Shown here: one piece after another, positions 53,300-64,000 of the stretch
Position numbering within the stretch: the stretch's first letter is position 1
Layout of the letters: each line of letters starts with the position of its first letter
Source: Forficula auricularia
Taxonomy: Eukaryota; Arthropoda; Insecta; Dermaptera; Forficulidae
Assembly (NCBI GenBank): GCA_024734495.1
Contig: JALMQS010000128.1
Span: forward strand, 26,703,830-26,767,829
Direction: 5' to 3'
DNA: 64,000 nucleotides
Position numbers and translations under genes: made by a program
Notes under the pieces: generated by a model
Database searches by the model: none
Seen by the model: only the letters and a program-made list of their open reading frames with translations
Told to the model about the DNA's origin: nothing

Positions 53300-54050
53300 T
53301 ATTAAAATTAGGGAAATCAATTAATTAAAGGCATTTTTGAAATTTTTTATAATAAAATAATTTATTCGATTTATTAGAATTATGATTAAAGTAAATTAAT
53401 TATTTTGTACCTGCAGCTGGTATTCTTTTTAAAATCTAGATATTCGGTAATTTAGATAATTTTACTGAGAAATTAGAACCTGGTTTAAGTACTAAATTCC
53501 AGACAGTGCTACAAGATTTCATCTTCAGGTAGGGTAGTTTATTATTTATTTCCAACGTTTGTACCTGCATATAACGTGATATTTTCATTCAGGTTTAGTT
53601 GATATCGTGATTCACTTTTGCAAACCATCTCTTTAATTCAAGTCATTCCTTCTTCTTGGTTAGACTTTAATCTCTCCACTTTGTTCATAAAAGGTTTAAT
53701 CTAGACTTAATAGATTCGACGGAGATTGAAAAAGCTCTAATTAAGAAACGACGCAAGCAGTGTGCGAATCCAAGAAGAATGCTGGGGAGGTGTTTCCTTT
53801 CGGCACGAAAACTTTTTCTCTCGTTGGTCAAAGCTAAAACTTATTGAAACGCTTTTTAATTTTGAAGTGAGGCTCTATTCTACTGTAAAATTTCAATAAT
53901 TTGCCCATTGATTCAAAGAGAATTCTGCATAGTCAGGTACATTAATTATAGAGAATTCAAGAGATAAAAAAAATTAAAAATTAAAAAAGATTTTCTAGTC
54001 GAGATTAATAGAGATATTGATTTTTAACAGGAAACCAATGATGTATGTGA
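53300..54050. other. No recognised gene
   Basis: A moderately GC-rich patch at 53730-53840 (CGACGCAAGCAGTGTGCGAA) has no frame of useful length. Confidence 0.35.
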
Positions 54051-54059
54051 TGATCAATA

Positions 54060-54600
54060 TTTACATTAATCATAAGTTTCTGTATTTGATTCGATCGCAA
54101 ATCGAAAGAGTGATTTTTGTCAAATATTAAATGAAAATAATATCCGAATGATATATTAATTAAAAAATTATAAATTTATTTAACTTCATTATTTCAAGTT
54201 AGAAATATATAAATTCGGATATTATTTTCACTTAATATTTGACAAAAATCACCTGCTTTCGATTTGCGATCGAATCAAATACAGGAAACTGTTGAATAAT
54301 TAATAGCAATCACCTAACACATGTGTTAACAAATCGAGCGCGCTAGACTGTGAAATTGAATATATAACATCTCAGATTGCAAATTCATTTGGTGATCCAT
54401 ATCAGTGTTTGAAAAGCGTCATACGGGCTAAACGCAAAATGATCCTGGATTATAGCCAAATGGATCACATCTTTTTCATTCTCTCTTGGTCCAGACTTAA
54501 GGCTCAGCAGATTCCAATAGCTTCAACCAGCAGTAGTCTCGCGATATATATCTTGTTTAAAAAGCCCGATCAAAAACAATTCTCGTTTATATGTTAATTT
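54060..54600. mobile_element. Family H fold-back element, partial copies
   Basis: 54070-54300 is a palindrome of the outer part (GATTCGATCGCAAATCGAAA and complement). 54330-54570 matches the inner part (CATTTGGTGATCCAT, TGGTCCAGACTTA, GTAGTCTCGCGATA). The order suggests rearrangement. Confidence 0.65.
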
Positions 54601-54849
54601 ATTGAACCAATTATTTTACATTATATTTGAGCTTCGACTCCGGAGATTACTTCTCCACCATCGACTGTCCTTGATCATCTTTTTAGTCCTTGTTTTTACA
54701 AAGAGGAAAAACTAATTAAATAAAAAAAAAACCTCTTTTCCGATAATATTTATTTCTCATTCACCTCTATTCCCATTTTCACCTATATGTTAATTATTCT
54801 TTGATATATTAATGAGAAAATTATAAAAATATTTACATTAATCAGAGAA

Positions 54850-55795
54850 CAGTAAACGAGTACCAAGTTCCATTGCAGTTGCTTAAAACTTAAATCATAG
54901 CTATAGGAAAATGTACAACTTTCTTCAATTCATTCAAAATAAAATTTGTTACGTTCTTTGATATTGAATTTATAGCTCTTCAAGTTATAATATTCAATAA
55001 ATTACGTTTAGCGCGATGATATTTAATACAAGCTTAAAATTTAGCTTTACTAGTTGTTCTATTGTATGATACAAACAATCTAGTTGGATATAAAAGTTGG
55101 CAAGTTATAAATTTAAATTCAAAGAACGTAACAAATGTTCTTCTAAATCAATTGAAGAACGTTGTACATCCCTATAGCTATGATTTAAGCAACTCTTATG
55201 GAACTTGGTGCCCGTTTAGATTTCAACTCTTTTGTCGTGTGTGCCGAACCCTTTTTCACATTTATGTTTTTGGTCATTAATTTTTGAAAAGTTGTATTCT
55301 TTAATTTATCAATATATTTACATTTAAACATTTATATTAATAATTATTAAATATTTCTCATAAAATATCTCTTAAAAACCCGGTCGCCTTTTTATAAATT
55401 TCACCCCTTCATTTCGGGCCCCAAAGGAGGGAAAGTTTCCGTTTTTCAATTTCCTTTTTTATTAATGTGCCAAGCTTTACCAATATGCCAAATTTAAGCA
55501 TTCTAGCTTGGTTGTATTTTCACTATATGTTAATTAAGTCTATAATAAATTTCACCCCTTCATTTTAAGTCCTGAAAAAGGGAAAGTTCATTTTTTCGAT
55601 TTGTCCTTTAATTGTATCCAAACTCTACCAGTATGCCAAATTTGAGTATTCTAGGATCGGCGGAAGTACTTTAGGTTTTTGATATGTCAGTCAGTGAGTC
55701 AGTTTTAAAAATGCCACTTTTCAGAGCTTAATAACTCGAGAACTATAATAGTTTTATTCATGAAATTTGGGGTTCTAGGTGTTCCAGTGGGTCTT
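54850..55795. repeat. Family P fold-back plus following repeat, copy 2
   Basis: 54850-55290 matches 17303-17805 and 55390-55795 matches 18085-18585, in the same order and orientation, so this is one composite repeat present twice. It is interrupted at 55796 by a LINE end. Confidence 0.7.
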
Positions 55796-56150
55796 CTTCT
55801 TCTTCTTTCGGATGGGCCTACTGAGGACCACGTTTGTTTAACTGTTGGGATTTTATTTTAGCCCAGTATGTACGCATCACTTCCCGGTGCTTTTCTTTTC
55901 TTTGTTCCGAACAAGGGGTGCCTTTTTTAAGCGGTTTCTCCTGAAAACTCTTGACTTTTTTGAGAGTAAGTCTTATTGTTTGTCTGTCTTGTAAGTCAAT
56001 TAGTCCCAGCTCTTTGATGTCCTTCTCAGTTTCTGTTAGCCAAGTAGTACGGCCAGAAGGTGAACAAGCGGTTGGTCAGTCTGTTTGGGGGCAATCTTGC
56101 TACATGAACATAAAAGGATACCCTTCTTTTTCTTGCAGTGGGCCTTATTA
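55796..56150 (-). pseudogene. LINE 3' end with GAA tail, 11-bp TSD
   Basis: Minus strand: GRTTWLTETEKDIKELGLID, LQDRQTIRLTLKKVKSFQ, then GTPCSEQRKEKHREVMRTYW and a stop, then GGGCC.ATCC and GAAGAAGAAG. The W.L....DI.ELGL.DL.DRQ.WR pattern resembles carboxyl ends of R1/RTE-like LINE proteins, but I cannot fix the clade. The flanks CAGTGGGTCTT and CAGTGGGCCTT are a target duplication with one mismatch. The undisturbed sequence is visible at about 18505. Confidence 0.7.
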
Positions 56151-56154
56151 TACA

Positions 56155-57830
56155 TGAACAATTTCAAGTGTGTAGGTCTAAAAGTTTTTGAGTTTTGGGG
56201 GAGTCGAAAGTAACTCGCCCGTTTATCCGAACTTGCCTGACACATTAGAAAGATAATTTATTAAATAAAATATTTTGAATAAACTGAATATGTATGTAAT
56301 ATTTATTGAGGATAATAATAATACTTCTAAATGTATAATTTTAATTATTTTTCTTGCTTTCAGCATACAATGATGATAAAAGCGCCCTTTTATAATTATA
56401 AATATTTCTTTTCAATAAATCATCAGCTCGCGTTCGCCTTAGTCTACAAGTACTTGACATGTTTCGCTACAAGTTGGCACAGGTTTCTGTGGTCAGTCGT
56501 AATCTATGCTTATAAAAGCGCCCGTTCCTCTTTTTATTATTTGTCCTTAACTTTACAATCATTTATTTATTTCTTCAAGCCTATATACTATATGATTTGC
56601 GATAATCAAAATAAAATTAATTTTCTGTTTTATCAAATACCTACATAAGATGTTTCTTAAAATTTAAATAGATATTGTGTGTCAGGATTATAACCTGATT
56701 AAAAAAAATCGAATGAATATTAAATTTCGAAAAATTTAGTGTAAATTATTTATTCAGGTTTCGAAGGTAACTTTTGCCTTGAGTGCGAACAAGTGTGCAA
56801 TGAATCTTCCAACGGTTAACACTATAAATTACTTATAAATTATAATACAACTATTAGGTTATATTAGGACCAAAATGAAAACATCATTTAAATTGTTTTA
56901 TTATTATTTTGTTATTAATGACGTTTGAAATAATATTGCTTTTCAAATAGATGAGAATATTATTTATGAGTATACATTGAATATGTAAAAAAAACATGTC
57001 CAATCCGAAAGGGGCTTATGGGTATCCCAATGACATTACCAAAATAATTTAATAATAATATTATTTAAAGTAAAGAAAAGTAACAACAATTTTCTGAAAA
57101 ATGTTTTTTTTTTTGGAACTTATTCAAAAAAAATTTTAAATATAAAATACTAGGTAGGTTTCACATAAAACCATTCTCCCTTTACAAAATAATATTATTC
57201 ATAAAAATAAAAATGTTAGGTATTGTAATTTAAAATGCACGTTTTTAGTACCCAATTTCCCCAAAATCTAGGAAATTTTTAAAATGTTGCAACAGCGTCA
57301 TCGCTAAAAAATTAAATATCTCATATTTTAGTGCTAGGGGGATCCTCGCTCTACAAAAGGTTGAGAAACACCGATTTAGAAGATAGACGAACATTTTAAA
57401 TTTATAATCACGAATTTATTTTTGGTGAAAATAAAAATAATTTTTGAAAAATATTCACTTTTTCTGGTAAAGGGTTGTTTCCTTTAATATAGCAAAATCT
57501 GTGACATCAACCAAATTACATTTTTTTGAGGTTCGAAAAAATATTTGAATTTTCAGAGTAAATTTTATGAAGTGCAATAACGTTTTAATTGTTCATCGTA
57601 GAGAATTTACTTTTATAGACATTTTTGTTTAGAATTGAATTTACTTTAACAAAGGTCATTATACAAAGTTGTCTATTTCAAAGGGTTAGGCAAAAATATT
57701 TAAATATATGTTTCATTTCAAATTTGATCTACAAGCAAAAGCAAGTGGCCTACAAAAAAGTTAGATGAAACAATTTTTAGTGACTTAAATATACTACAGA
57801 AAATCCTATATAATTAATTTGTCTACGACT
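56155..57830. other. No recognised gene; hAT-like end relic
   Basis: The 105-codon frame 56331-56648 is Phe/Tyr/Ile-rich and looks spurious. At 57345-57375 the sequence CTCTACAAAAGGTTGAGAAA CACCG resembles a hAT right end, but no left partner was found. A block at 57377-57500 recurs at 57836-57950. Confidence 0.4.
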
Positions 57831-59345
57831 AATAATTTAGAAGATAGACGAAGATTTTAAAATTATATTCACGAATTTTTTTTGGTTAAAATAAAAATAA
57901 TTTTTCAAAAATATTTACTTTTTCTGGTAAAGGGTTGTTTAATGTAATATACCAAATTTTTTTAGCAAAATCCGTGATATCAACTGAATGGCCTTTTTAT
58001 TCCATCTCATGACGAGGTCGGACTTGCGTGACCTCTCGATATTATAGTAGACCAAAAGAATTATAAATGGTAAAGAAAGTGATCTTATTTTATAATTTTC
58101 ATCTATCTGAAGGTTCACTGTATCATTCTAATATAAGAAAATAACAATATAATTAAGAATTTTGAAGTTTAAAAGAAATTGTATGAAAAGATTCAATTTC
58201 TTCTCTCCGGGAGCGAATCCACTAGAAATGGCGAAAAGTTTTATTTTTTTGCTCATTAGATATTTATTCAAATCTAATGAAATTTCATATCTGTGTATTA
58301 TTTTCATTTATCTTTTATATCCAATATTTATTATTGAGAAATTTGAATTTTAAAGGGTAGTTTATTTGAAGTCCAATTTGAATAAACGCTAATAACTCCG
58401 TTGAAATTTTTTTAAAAATATGAAATTAATAGATATTATAAAACAATTAATTATTAATAATTTAATTTAATTTTTAACGAATTCGATACAGTACTTTTTG
58501 AGAAAATGGTCAAAAACCATCTGAACCGTCTATGAAAGCGCGTTTTATAAACATTTTAAAATTCACCTCCATGTCACAAGTCAATATTTCGTTTCATATG
58601 ACTTTTTTAACTTTTTCAAAGGCATCGATTGCTTTCAAAAAACATCGTTTTTTGACGGTTCAGGTGGTTTTTGACCATTTCCTCAAAAAGTACTGTACCG
58701 ATTTCTTTAAAAATTGAAGTAAATTATTAATAATTAATTGTTTTATAATATCTATTAATTTCATATTTTAAAAAAAATTTCAACGGAGTTATTAGCGTTT
58801 ATTCAAATTGGACTTCAAATAAACTACCCTTTAAAATTCAAATTTCTCAATAATAAATATTGGATATAAAAGATAAATGAAAATAATACACAGATATGAA
58901 ATTTCATTAGATTTGAATAAATATCTAATGAGCAAAAAATAAAACTTTTCGCCATTTCTTGTGGATTCGCTCCCGGAGAGAAGAAATTGAATCTTTTCAT
59001 ACAATTTCTTTTAAACTACAAAATTCTTAATTAAAATGCTATTTTCTTATATTAGAATGATACATTGAACCTTCAGATAGATGAAAATTATAAAATAAGA
59101 TCGCTTTCATTATCATTTATAGTTCTGGGTCTACCATAATATCGAGAGGTGCGACGCAAGCCTGACCTCGACATGAGATGGAATAAAAAGGCCATCCGGT
59201 TTATATCACGGATTTCGCTAAAATATTTTGGTATATTCAGGAAACAACCCTTTACCAGAAAAAGTAAATATTTTTTAAAAATTATTTTTACTTTAACCAA
59301 AAAATTCGTGAAATTACTTATAAATGATTATAGGATACAAGTAAT
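57830..59345. repeat. Very long palindrome (~1.5 kb)
   Basis: The arms of about 700 bp are complementary nearly throughout: outer GGCCTTTTTATTCCATCTCATG, middle TTCTTCTCTCCGGGAGCGAATCC, inner CAAAAAGTACTGTA. The centre is at about 58590 between GACCGTC-like ends (CATCTGAACCGTC and GACGGTTCAGGTGG). Open frames at 58162-58353, 58532-58717 and 59088-59358 are arm-derived. The class of element is unknown. A long single-stranded copy would form an extended hairpin. Confidence 0.8.
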
Positions 59346-60214
59346 AATTTATAAATAATATGATAATTTTATTATACCTTATTTTCGAAGAATAAATATT
59401 GTTACCTAATTATTATCTTCCCAAGAATCATGTTCAAGGAATAAATAGTTAGTCTCAGGAGAAGAAGTGGATATCGTTTATTGATGTATATGTCTCTTGA
59501 GAAAATACATCATCATATTATGACGAGTAACTATTAGAAACTGGTAATTTAATTTAGATAAGATTATATGATACCAATCAGTCAGTTTAATAGAAATTGA
59601 TTGCTGTTTGGGTTACAGGTGCTATCAGGGATATAAAGTATTAACATAAATCACTCCAGGTTTTATATTGAAAGCCAACTCCAGACCTATTTGATTAATA
59701 TTCATAAATTGAAGAGAAAATTAAATACAGTACACTCTCTGCAAATTTTGGATATATGGGAAATTTTTCTCAAGCGAAGGCTCAGATTTAGAAGGCTCAA
59801 ATATGTGCAGCTTAATAATATAGGGCACCTTGCTTATTTAGAAATGCAATTAAGAAAAAAGTAACTTAGATATACAGGGTGTCCCGTATCACAACGATAT
59901 ACCGTGAACAGGGAATATGGCATTTTAAGATGGTCCTGAACATAATTTTTTTTAAATAAAAGTCTCATAGTTTTCGAGTTAAAGACATTTTTTTGAAAAT
60001 GCAAATGAATCGCTACCCTGCCCTAAATATTGAGATGCTGTGGCTACAAATTTACATATTTTATTTTTCTAATTTTTGTTACACAATCCTGAATAATCCT
60101 ACTATAGACCAGAATTCAAAATAAAACCAAAGTATTATACTTTTGGAGAAAATAAATATTTTTGCCGGGCTTATGTTTTAAAATATCTTCCTCAGCTATC
60201 TTTTAATCATCTTT

Positions 60215-60705
60215 AATGTAAAAAAAGTCTAGTAAACAAGAATGGCAACTTATTTAAAAAATGGCCCATTTTGTAAAGATTTTAAAATGGTAGGTACAGC
60301 ACTTAGTACTTACTTCATAAGAAAAAAAATATTGATATTTTTTGGCAAAACTAGCTAATTTAAAAAGATTTTGATAGTATTTATTATTTAATTATGTCGT
60401 ATCTTAATTGATCTAATCTTTGGCTATTATAGACATTAATATTAAAATAGCTAATAATAATTCGATTAATAGCCAAAGATTAGTTCAATTAAGATGCGAC
60501 ATAATTGATTAACATATTAAATAAAAAAACACTACCAAAATCTTTTTAAATTAGCTAATTTTGACAAAAAATATCAATATTTTTTTCTTAAAGTAGTAAG
60601 TACAAAGAGCTGTACCTACCATTTTAAAATCTTGACTAGATGAGCCAATTGTTTAAATAACTTGACTCGCTTGTTTGCTAGACTTTTTTTTAAATTAAAC
60701 ACTAT
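60215..60705. repeat. ~490-bp palindrome
   Basis: AAAAAAAGTCTAGTAAACAAG...CATTTTAAAATCTT-like arms: ATGGTAGGTACAGC and GCTGTACCTACCAT, AGCTAATTTAAAAAGATTTT and complement, TAATCTTTGGCTATTA and complement. The centre is near 60455. Confidence 0.75.
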
Positions 60706-60789
60706 TCAAAGTTACCTGATTTAATTCTATATGAACAGCATCAAGTACAACTTTTAAATTTTATGTTTACACAGTTTTAAATATGATAA

Positions 60790-61015
60790 TGTTATCAGGT
60801 AGATCGCGTCCATTATTCTCAATACACTGCATAAATCGAACTCGACGAATGTTGTTTTTCAGGTGAGGCAGGGTCCTAGGACAAGCGATTTTAGATAGCC
60901 CCATAAAAATAGTCACAGGGGGTTGAATCAGGCGACCGTGCTGGCCAGTGCAGAACGCCCCTCAAGGATAAATAATCTCCCATCTGCCTGATATCATCTT
61001 TAAAACTGTTTAAAG
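60790..61015 (-). pseudogene. DDE transposase C-terminal remnant (mariner/IS630-like)
   Basis: Minus strand: LHWPARSPDSTPCDYFYGAI and then, across stops and frameshifts, TLPHLKNNIRRVRFMQCIEN NGRDLPDNI. WPARSPDLTPCDFFLWG is the hallmark block around the last catalytic acidic residue of arthropod IS630/mariner-type transposases. The following helix and R..QCI..NG belong to the same proteins. Here D is retained in CDYF, but the frame is broken immediately after. Confidence 0.8.
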
Positions 61016-61061
61016 ATAAAATTTAAATTTTGTACTTGGTGCTGTTCAAAAAATTAAATAT

Positions 61062-62080
61062 ACCGGGTGAGTTTTTTTTTTTATCTTGAGACATCTTATA
61101 ACTCAAAAACAGTCCATTAAATAAAAAAAATTTCAAATAAAAGTTTATTTATATCAATTGGGAAACTAAACTACGCTATTGTTTGTCGACCTAGAACAAG
61201 CTTTCAAGGGTATTTCAAGGTCAAGTTCTGTTTTTTAAATGGAAACCTATATTTTTCTTTTTAGTTCCTAAATCTACAAAAATAAACTGAACAACTTTCA
61301 TGGGAACTTTTTTTTATACGACATCAAATAAAAAAAATATTAAATCAATTATATCTCAAAAAAAATCCAAATAATAATTATTCTTAACAATTATTCAACT
61401 TAATTATCAAATAATAATGATCAAATATTTAATTATTAAATAAATAATTTAATAATTTTCCGACAATTTTCTGTGACATTCCATACTGAATCGAAAGTCT
61501 TCTGGATGAATATCTTTCCTCCAACAAAAAATATGCTCCATTTTTTATGGTAATACAATATAACTATTTACTGAATTGACACGAGAAATAAACTTTTTTA
61601 ATCAATAAAGTAAAGGGTGTGTAAACTTTTTTAAGCTCAAGAATTTTGATCAGATCTACTAAGTAGAAAATATCGTAATCTCGTTAAATCTGTCTATAAT
61701 GAAGTTTTAAGATAATTATAAACACTTATTTTCATTGTTGTGACTTTTCAATTTAATAATTATTTATTTAATGATTAAATATTTGATTTTTTTTGAGATC
61801 TAATTGATTTGATATTTTTTTATTTGATGTCTTATAAAAAAATAGTTCTTATACAAGTTCAGTTTTTTTTTCTAGATTTGGAAATTTAAGGAAAAATATA
61901 GGGTTCCATTTAAAAAACAGAACTACCCTTGAAAGCTTGTTCTAGGCCGAAAAACAATAGCGTAGTTTAGTTTTTCAATTGATATAAATAAACTTTTATT
62001 TGAAACTTTTTTTCATATATAACACTGTTTTTGAGTTATTAGACTGTCTCAAGATGAAAAAACTCACCCGGTATATCTGC
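61062..62080. repeat. ~1.0-kb element with long inverted ends
   Basis: CCGGGTGAGTTTTTTTTTTT ATCTTGAGAC and its complement start arms of about 330 bp (61067-61400 and 61740-62065). A unique centre contains AATCAATAAAGTAAAGGGTG. The outer bases ATA/TAT could be a duplication. It is non-coding. Confidence 0.7.
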
Positions 62081-62242
62081 GTTACTTTTTTCTTAATTAT
62101 ATTCTAAATAAGCAAGATGCTCTGCCCCACCCTATATAAACGTCTTTTCTAAATTTGAGCTTATTATCTACAACAGTTCTATAGCTTTCTTCATAAGGAT
62201 TAAATTTTATAAATTATGTTGATTAATGTCCATTATAATTAG

Positions 62243-62603
62243 CAGATTGAAAATTCACAGTTCATTGGACAATGTTTTTTATTGAAGCTTTTATTCAATT
62301 TTTGTACAACGTTTCGTCTCTCTCGAGACTTTTTCAAGCACTCAATTGGTTAGAGCAACATTGGTTGAGATAACAATAAAAAATAATTGAGACATAGTAG
62401 AATTTTTTCTTTTTAGATTGATACTAAATCTAAAAAGAAAAAAATCTACTATGTCTCAATTATTTGTATTGTTATCTCAACCAATCTTGCTCTAACCAAT
62501 TGAGTGCTTGAAAAAAGTCTCGAGAGAGACGAAACGTTGTACAAAAATTGAATAAGAGCTTCAATAAAAAACATTGTCCAATGAACTGTGAATTTTCAAT
62601 CTA
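62243..62603. repeat. Palindromic hammerhead-like element, family G
   Basis: Perfectly opposed arms (AGATTGAAAATTCACAGTTC...CAATTTTTGTACAACG...) meet at a TTGATACTAA loop near 62425. Each arm reads, outward, GTGCTTGAAAAAGTCTCGAG AGAGACGAAACGTTGTAC: helix II (GUCUC/GAGAC) and GAAA are present, but CUGANGA is replaced by CUUGAAAAA. It looks like a relative of the ribozyme families with a non-consensus core. Confidence 0.6.
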
Positions 62604-62793
62604 TTCAATTTTATGTTGATCTACGTAATATATGTGACCAATATACAATATATGCAAGTATTTGATTTATTGCTCTAATAATAGATTTGGTTTAGTTTCT
62701 CGGGGGCCCCTAAAACAAATTACGATGGTGTTATATAAATTTGCAAATTGATTGGTTAGATTTTGGCCGGATGCTAATGCGTGGGTGTTCCAG

Positions 62794-62979
62794 CAGGGGC
62801 GGGAACGCGAGGCCGAAGGGTGCGCACCCCCTGTGCCGCAGCCGGGGCAGACATCGAGGCCGTTGGAGGGCGACTGGGCAGAATATACCGCAGCAGATGG
62901 GCGCATCTTCTACTATAACCAGGTGACGGGAGAGAGAAGCTGGAAACCACCCCGGCGCAGCAGCCAGCATCAGCAACAG
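62794..62979 (+). CDS. WW-domain exon of a host gene (possibly RhoGAP-like)
   Basis: A GC-rich block in AT-rich DNA encodes QQGREREAEGCAPPVPQPGQ, TSRPLEG, then DWAEYTAADGRIFYYNQVTG and ERSWKPPRR, followed by Gln-rich sequence. W-x20ish-YYN-x-TGE-x-SW-x-PP is a complete WW domain (first W at about residue 42 of the open frame, second W 23 residues later), which binds proline-rich ligands. A 3' splice site is plausible at TTCCAG/CAG (62793) and a 5' splice site at CAACAG/GTGCAG (62979). Both are moderate matches. The frame stays open on both sides. The WxPPR ending recalls ARHGAP12/27-type proteins, but this is a guess. Neighbouring DNA shows no other exon, so introns here are long. Confidence 0.65.
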
Positions 62980-62984
62980 GTGCA

Positions 62985-63435
62985 GCTCCTACTCCATCGG
63001 CAACCTTCCACCAGTTGTTTATTGTTTTCGGGGGTGGCAATGACCTTGCACTTATTCTTCTCGCCCCTTTGCATATCGCAATTCACACACCCTCCCCACA
63101 TTTAAATTTTAATTAAAGATAAACTTGGGGGAAATATTAGAATTTGCCTCCCCTCAAAGTGGAGTCAGATTGGCTGAGCGCTATTAGTGACTCGATCCCA
63201 TTTGGCATGTTTAATAATAACTCGGTTATAATTAACCGTTATGTCACTCACACAGACTCACATACGCACTGGTGTATATATTCCCATTTCAAAGACTTAT
63301 TAATTAATTAACTTGATTCAATCCAACAAAATAAATTCTAATGGACAGCTACGGGTCCATTGTGAAACTAAACCCCCTTCTTCATAGCTCTTTTCATTTT
63401 ATTACTTAAATAGACACGTTCCTATTATATCATTC
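62985..63435. other. Presumed intron, nothing recognised
   Basis: GC content falls quickly after 63010. C/T-rich patches but no domain. Confidence 0.4.
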
Positions 63436-63439
63436 ATGA

Positions 63440-63575
63440 GTTTCCTACATTTGATTCACTCGCGAATCGAATGCAGGTAATTTTTGTCAGATATTAAATA
63501 ATAATAATATCTGAATTTATATATTTCTGTGTAAGAAATAATGATTTTTAAATATTTTTCTAATAAATATATTAA
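63440..63575 (+). repeat. Family H outer fragment
   Basis: CTACATTTGATTCACTCGCG AATCGAATGCAGG and ATATCTGAATTTATATATTTC match the left end of the 47.7-kb fold-back element. Confidence 0.65.
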
Positions 63576-63589
63576 GTGGGTATACGAAG

Positions 63590-64000
63590 ATAAGTCAAAA
63601 ATTACTTACACTTTTCGTTCTACAACTTTATTAAACTAAGATAGGTATACAACAGATACATTATGGTTCGATATAGCCTCAAAACCTTTAGCAATGCGCT
63701 TGGTCCAGCGAGCCACAAGCTTCAGGATGCCTTCCTGGTAGAAGGTTTTCGGTTGGTCATGAATCCACTTTTGCACAGCATCGCGCACACACTTTACTAA
63801 ATTTGAGTTCGTCGTGAATAATGTGATAGGCAGAACCGTGACTAATGTTTAAAGAAGATGCTACCTTATCTATGGTAACTCTCCTATCTGCTGTAATCAT
63901 CTCTTGAGCTTGCTGAGCGTTGTCGTCAATGGTCGAATTTGACGATCGCCCAGCTCCCTCTTTCTGTGTTACGCTCATTCGGCCACTTTTAAACATTTCG
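63590..64000 (-). pseudogene. mariner transposase, internally deleted, cut by the window end
   Basis: Minus strand: FKSGRMSVTQKEGAGRSSNS, AQEMITADRRVTIDKVASSL then NISHGSAYHIIHDELKFSKV CAR, the second helix-turn-helix of mariner transposases, joined directly to DAVQKWIHDQPKTFYQEGIL and LVARWTKRIAKGFEAI, the normal carboxyl end. The catalytic domain between KVCAR and the last ~40 residues is missing, and a frameshift lies at the join. The 3' inverted repeat probably lies at 63590-63640 (ACGAAGATAAGTCAAAAATT). The amino end lies outside the window. Confidence 0.85.

Larger units (their letters stand above)
59820..62130. mobile_element. Nested DNA-transposon region with ATACAGGGTG/CCCGGTAT ends
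   Basis: The outer sequences 59823-59880 and 62080-62130 are inverted (CTTGCTTATTTAGAA..CAATTAAGAAAAAAGTAAC). Inside follow the TACAGGGTGTCCCGTATCAC end of a mariner-like element, a 0.5-kb palindrome, a transposase remnant and a 1.0-kb inverted repeat. The arrangement looks like successive insertions. The precise borders are uncertain. Confidence 0.55.

Noticed and set aside
53500..53530. CCTGAAGATG on the minus strand
   Set aside because: CUGAAGA is present, but no GAAA follows at a suitable distance and no helix II forms.
56331..56648. 105-codon open frame
   Set aside because: Phe/Tyr/Ile-rich, no domain, typical of AT-rich non-coding DNA.
1..64000. CRISPR arrays, bacterial operons or phage genes
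   Set aside because: The direct repeats present are transposon TSDs, microsatellites or tandem units with no regular spacers, and no prokaryotic gene or ribosome-binding pattern was seen.

Overview
The window looks like intronic or intergenic DNA from a large, AT-rich, transposon-filled arthropod genome, most likely an insect. This rests on sequence composition, on decayed mariner, hAT and Tc1-type transposases, on arthropod-type LINE carboxyl ends, and on a 'GAAGTCGG' repeat familiar from insect genomes. No bacterial-style gene organisation is present and most open frames are chance frames in AT-rich DNA. The only piece that looks like a host protein is one GC-rich exon with a WW domain near 62.8-63.0 kb.

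The dominant theme is a set of small palindromic (fold-back) retroelements. Many carry a hammerhead ribozyme core: CUGANGA, helix II, GAAA, then a short self-complementary helix III. I count about twenty such cores in seven sequence families. At least nine of the elements sit between direct repeats of 11-14 bp, usually 12. One of them (15.07-15.78 kb, minus strand) carries the decayed carboxyl-terminal GIY-YIG endonuclease of a Penelope-like element directly upstream of its hammerhead, which ties the ribozyme families to Penelope-like retrotransposons. Nearly every core has one extra nucleotide between A9 and helix II. A related element at 11.2-12.09 kb appears to be a LINE/Penelope chimera.

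Layout. 0-10 kb: ribozyme element, hAT remnant, Harbinger-type MITEs, an 8-bp-TSD hAT element (3475-4649), a TA-flanked palindromic element with a nested transposase end, a 5S-like relic, and a Penelope-type element with a 12-bp TSD (7303-7749). 10-20 kb: nested ribozyme elements, the LINE/Penelope chimera, the GIY-YIG relic, long palindromes and a LINE end. 20-30 kb: dispersed repeats, a Tc1-type deletion derivative, a TTAA-flanked Kolobok-like MITE, tRNA-derived SINEs and a 95-nt tRNA-like gene. 30-43 kb: a direct duplication (30278-32633 and 39048-42981). The second copy carries a 1.6-kb TTAA insertion, so the first is its empty site. 43-57 kb: sparse DNA, more ribozyme elements, LINE ends, fold-back elements and another TTAA element. 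57-64 kb: a palindrome of about 1.5 kb, a decayed DDE transposase region with large inverted repeats, a hammerhead-like palindrome, the WW exon, and an internally deleted mariner transposase that runs off the window.

No operon-like cooperation is visible. The functional logic is that of mobile elements: parents supply reverse transcriptase, endonuclease or transposase in trans, and the short copies here carry ends, promoters or ribozymes. All alignments and base pairings were made by eye.
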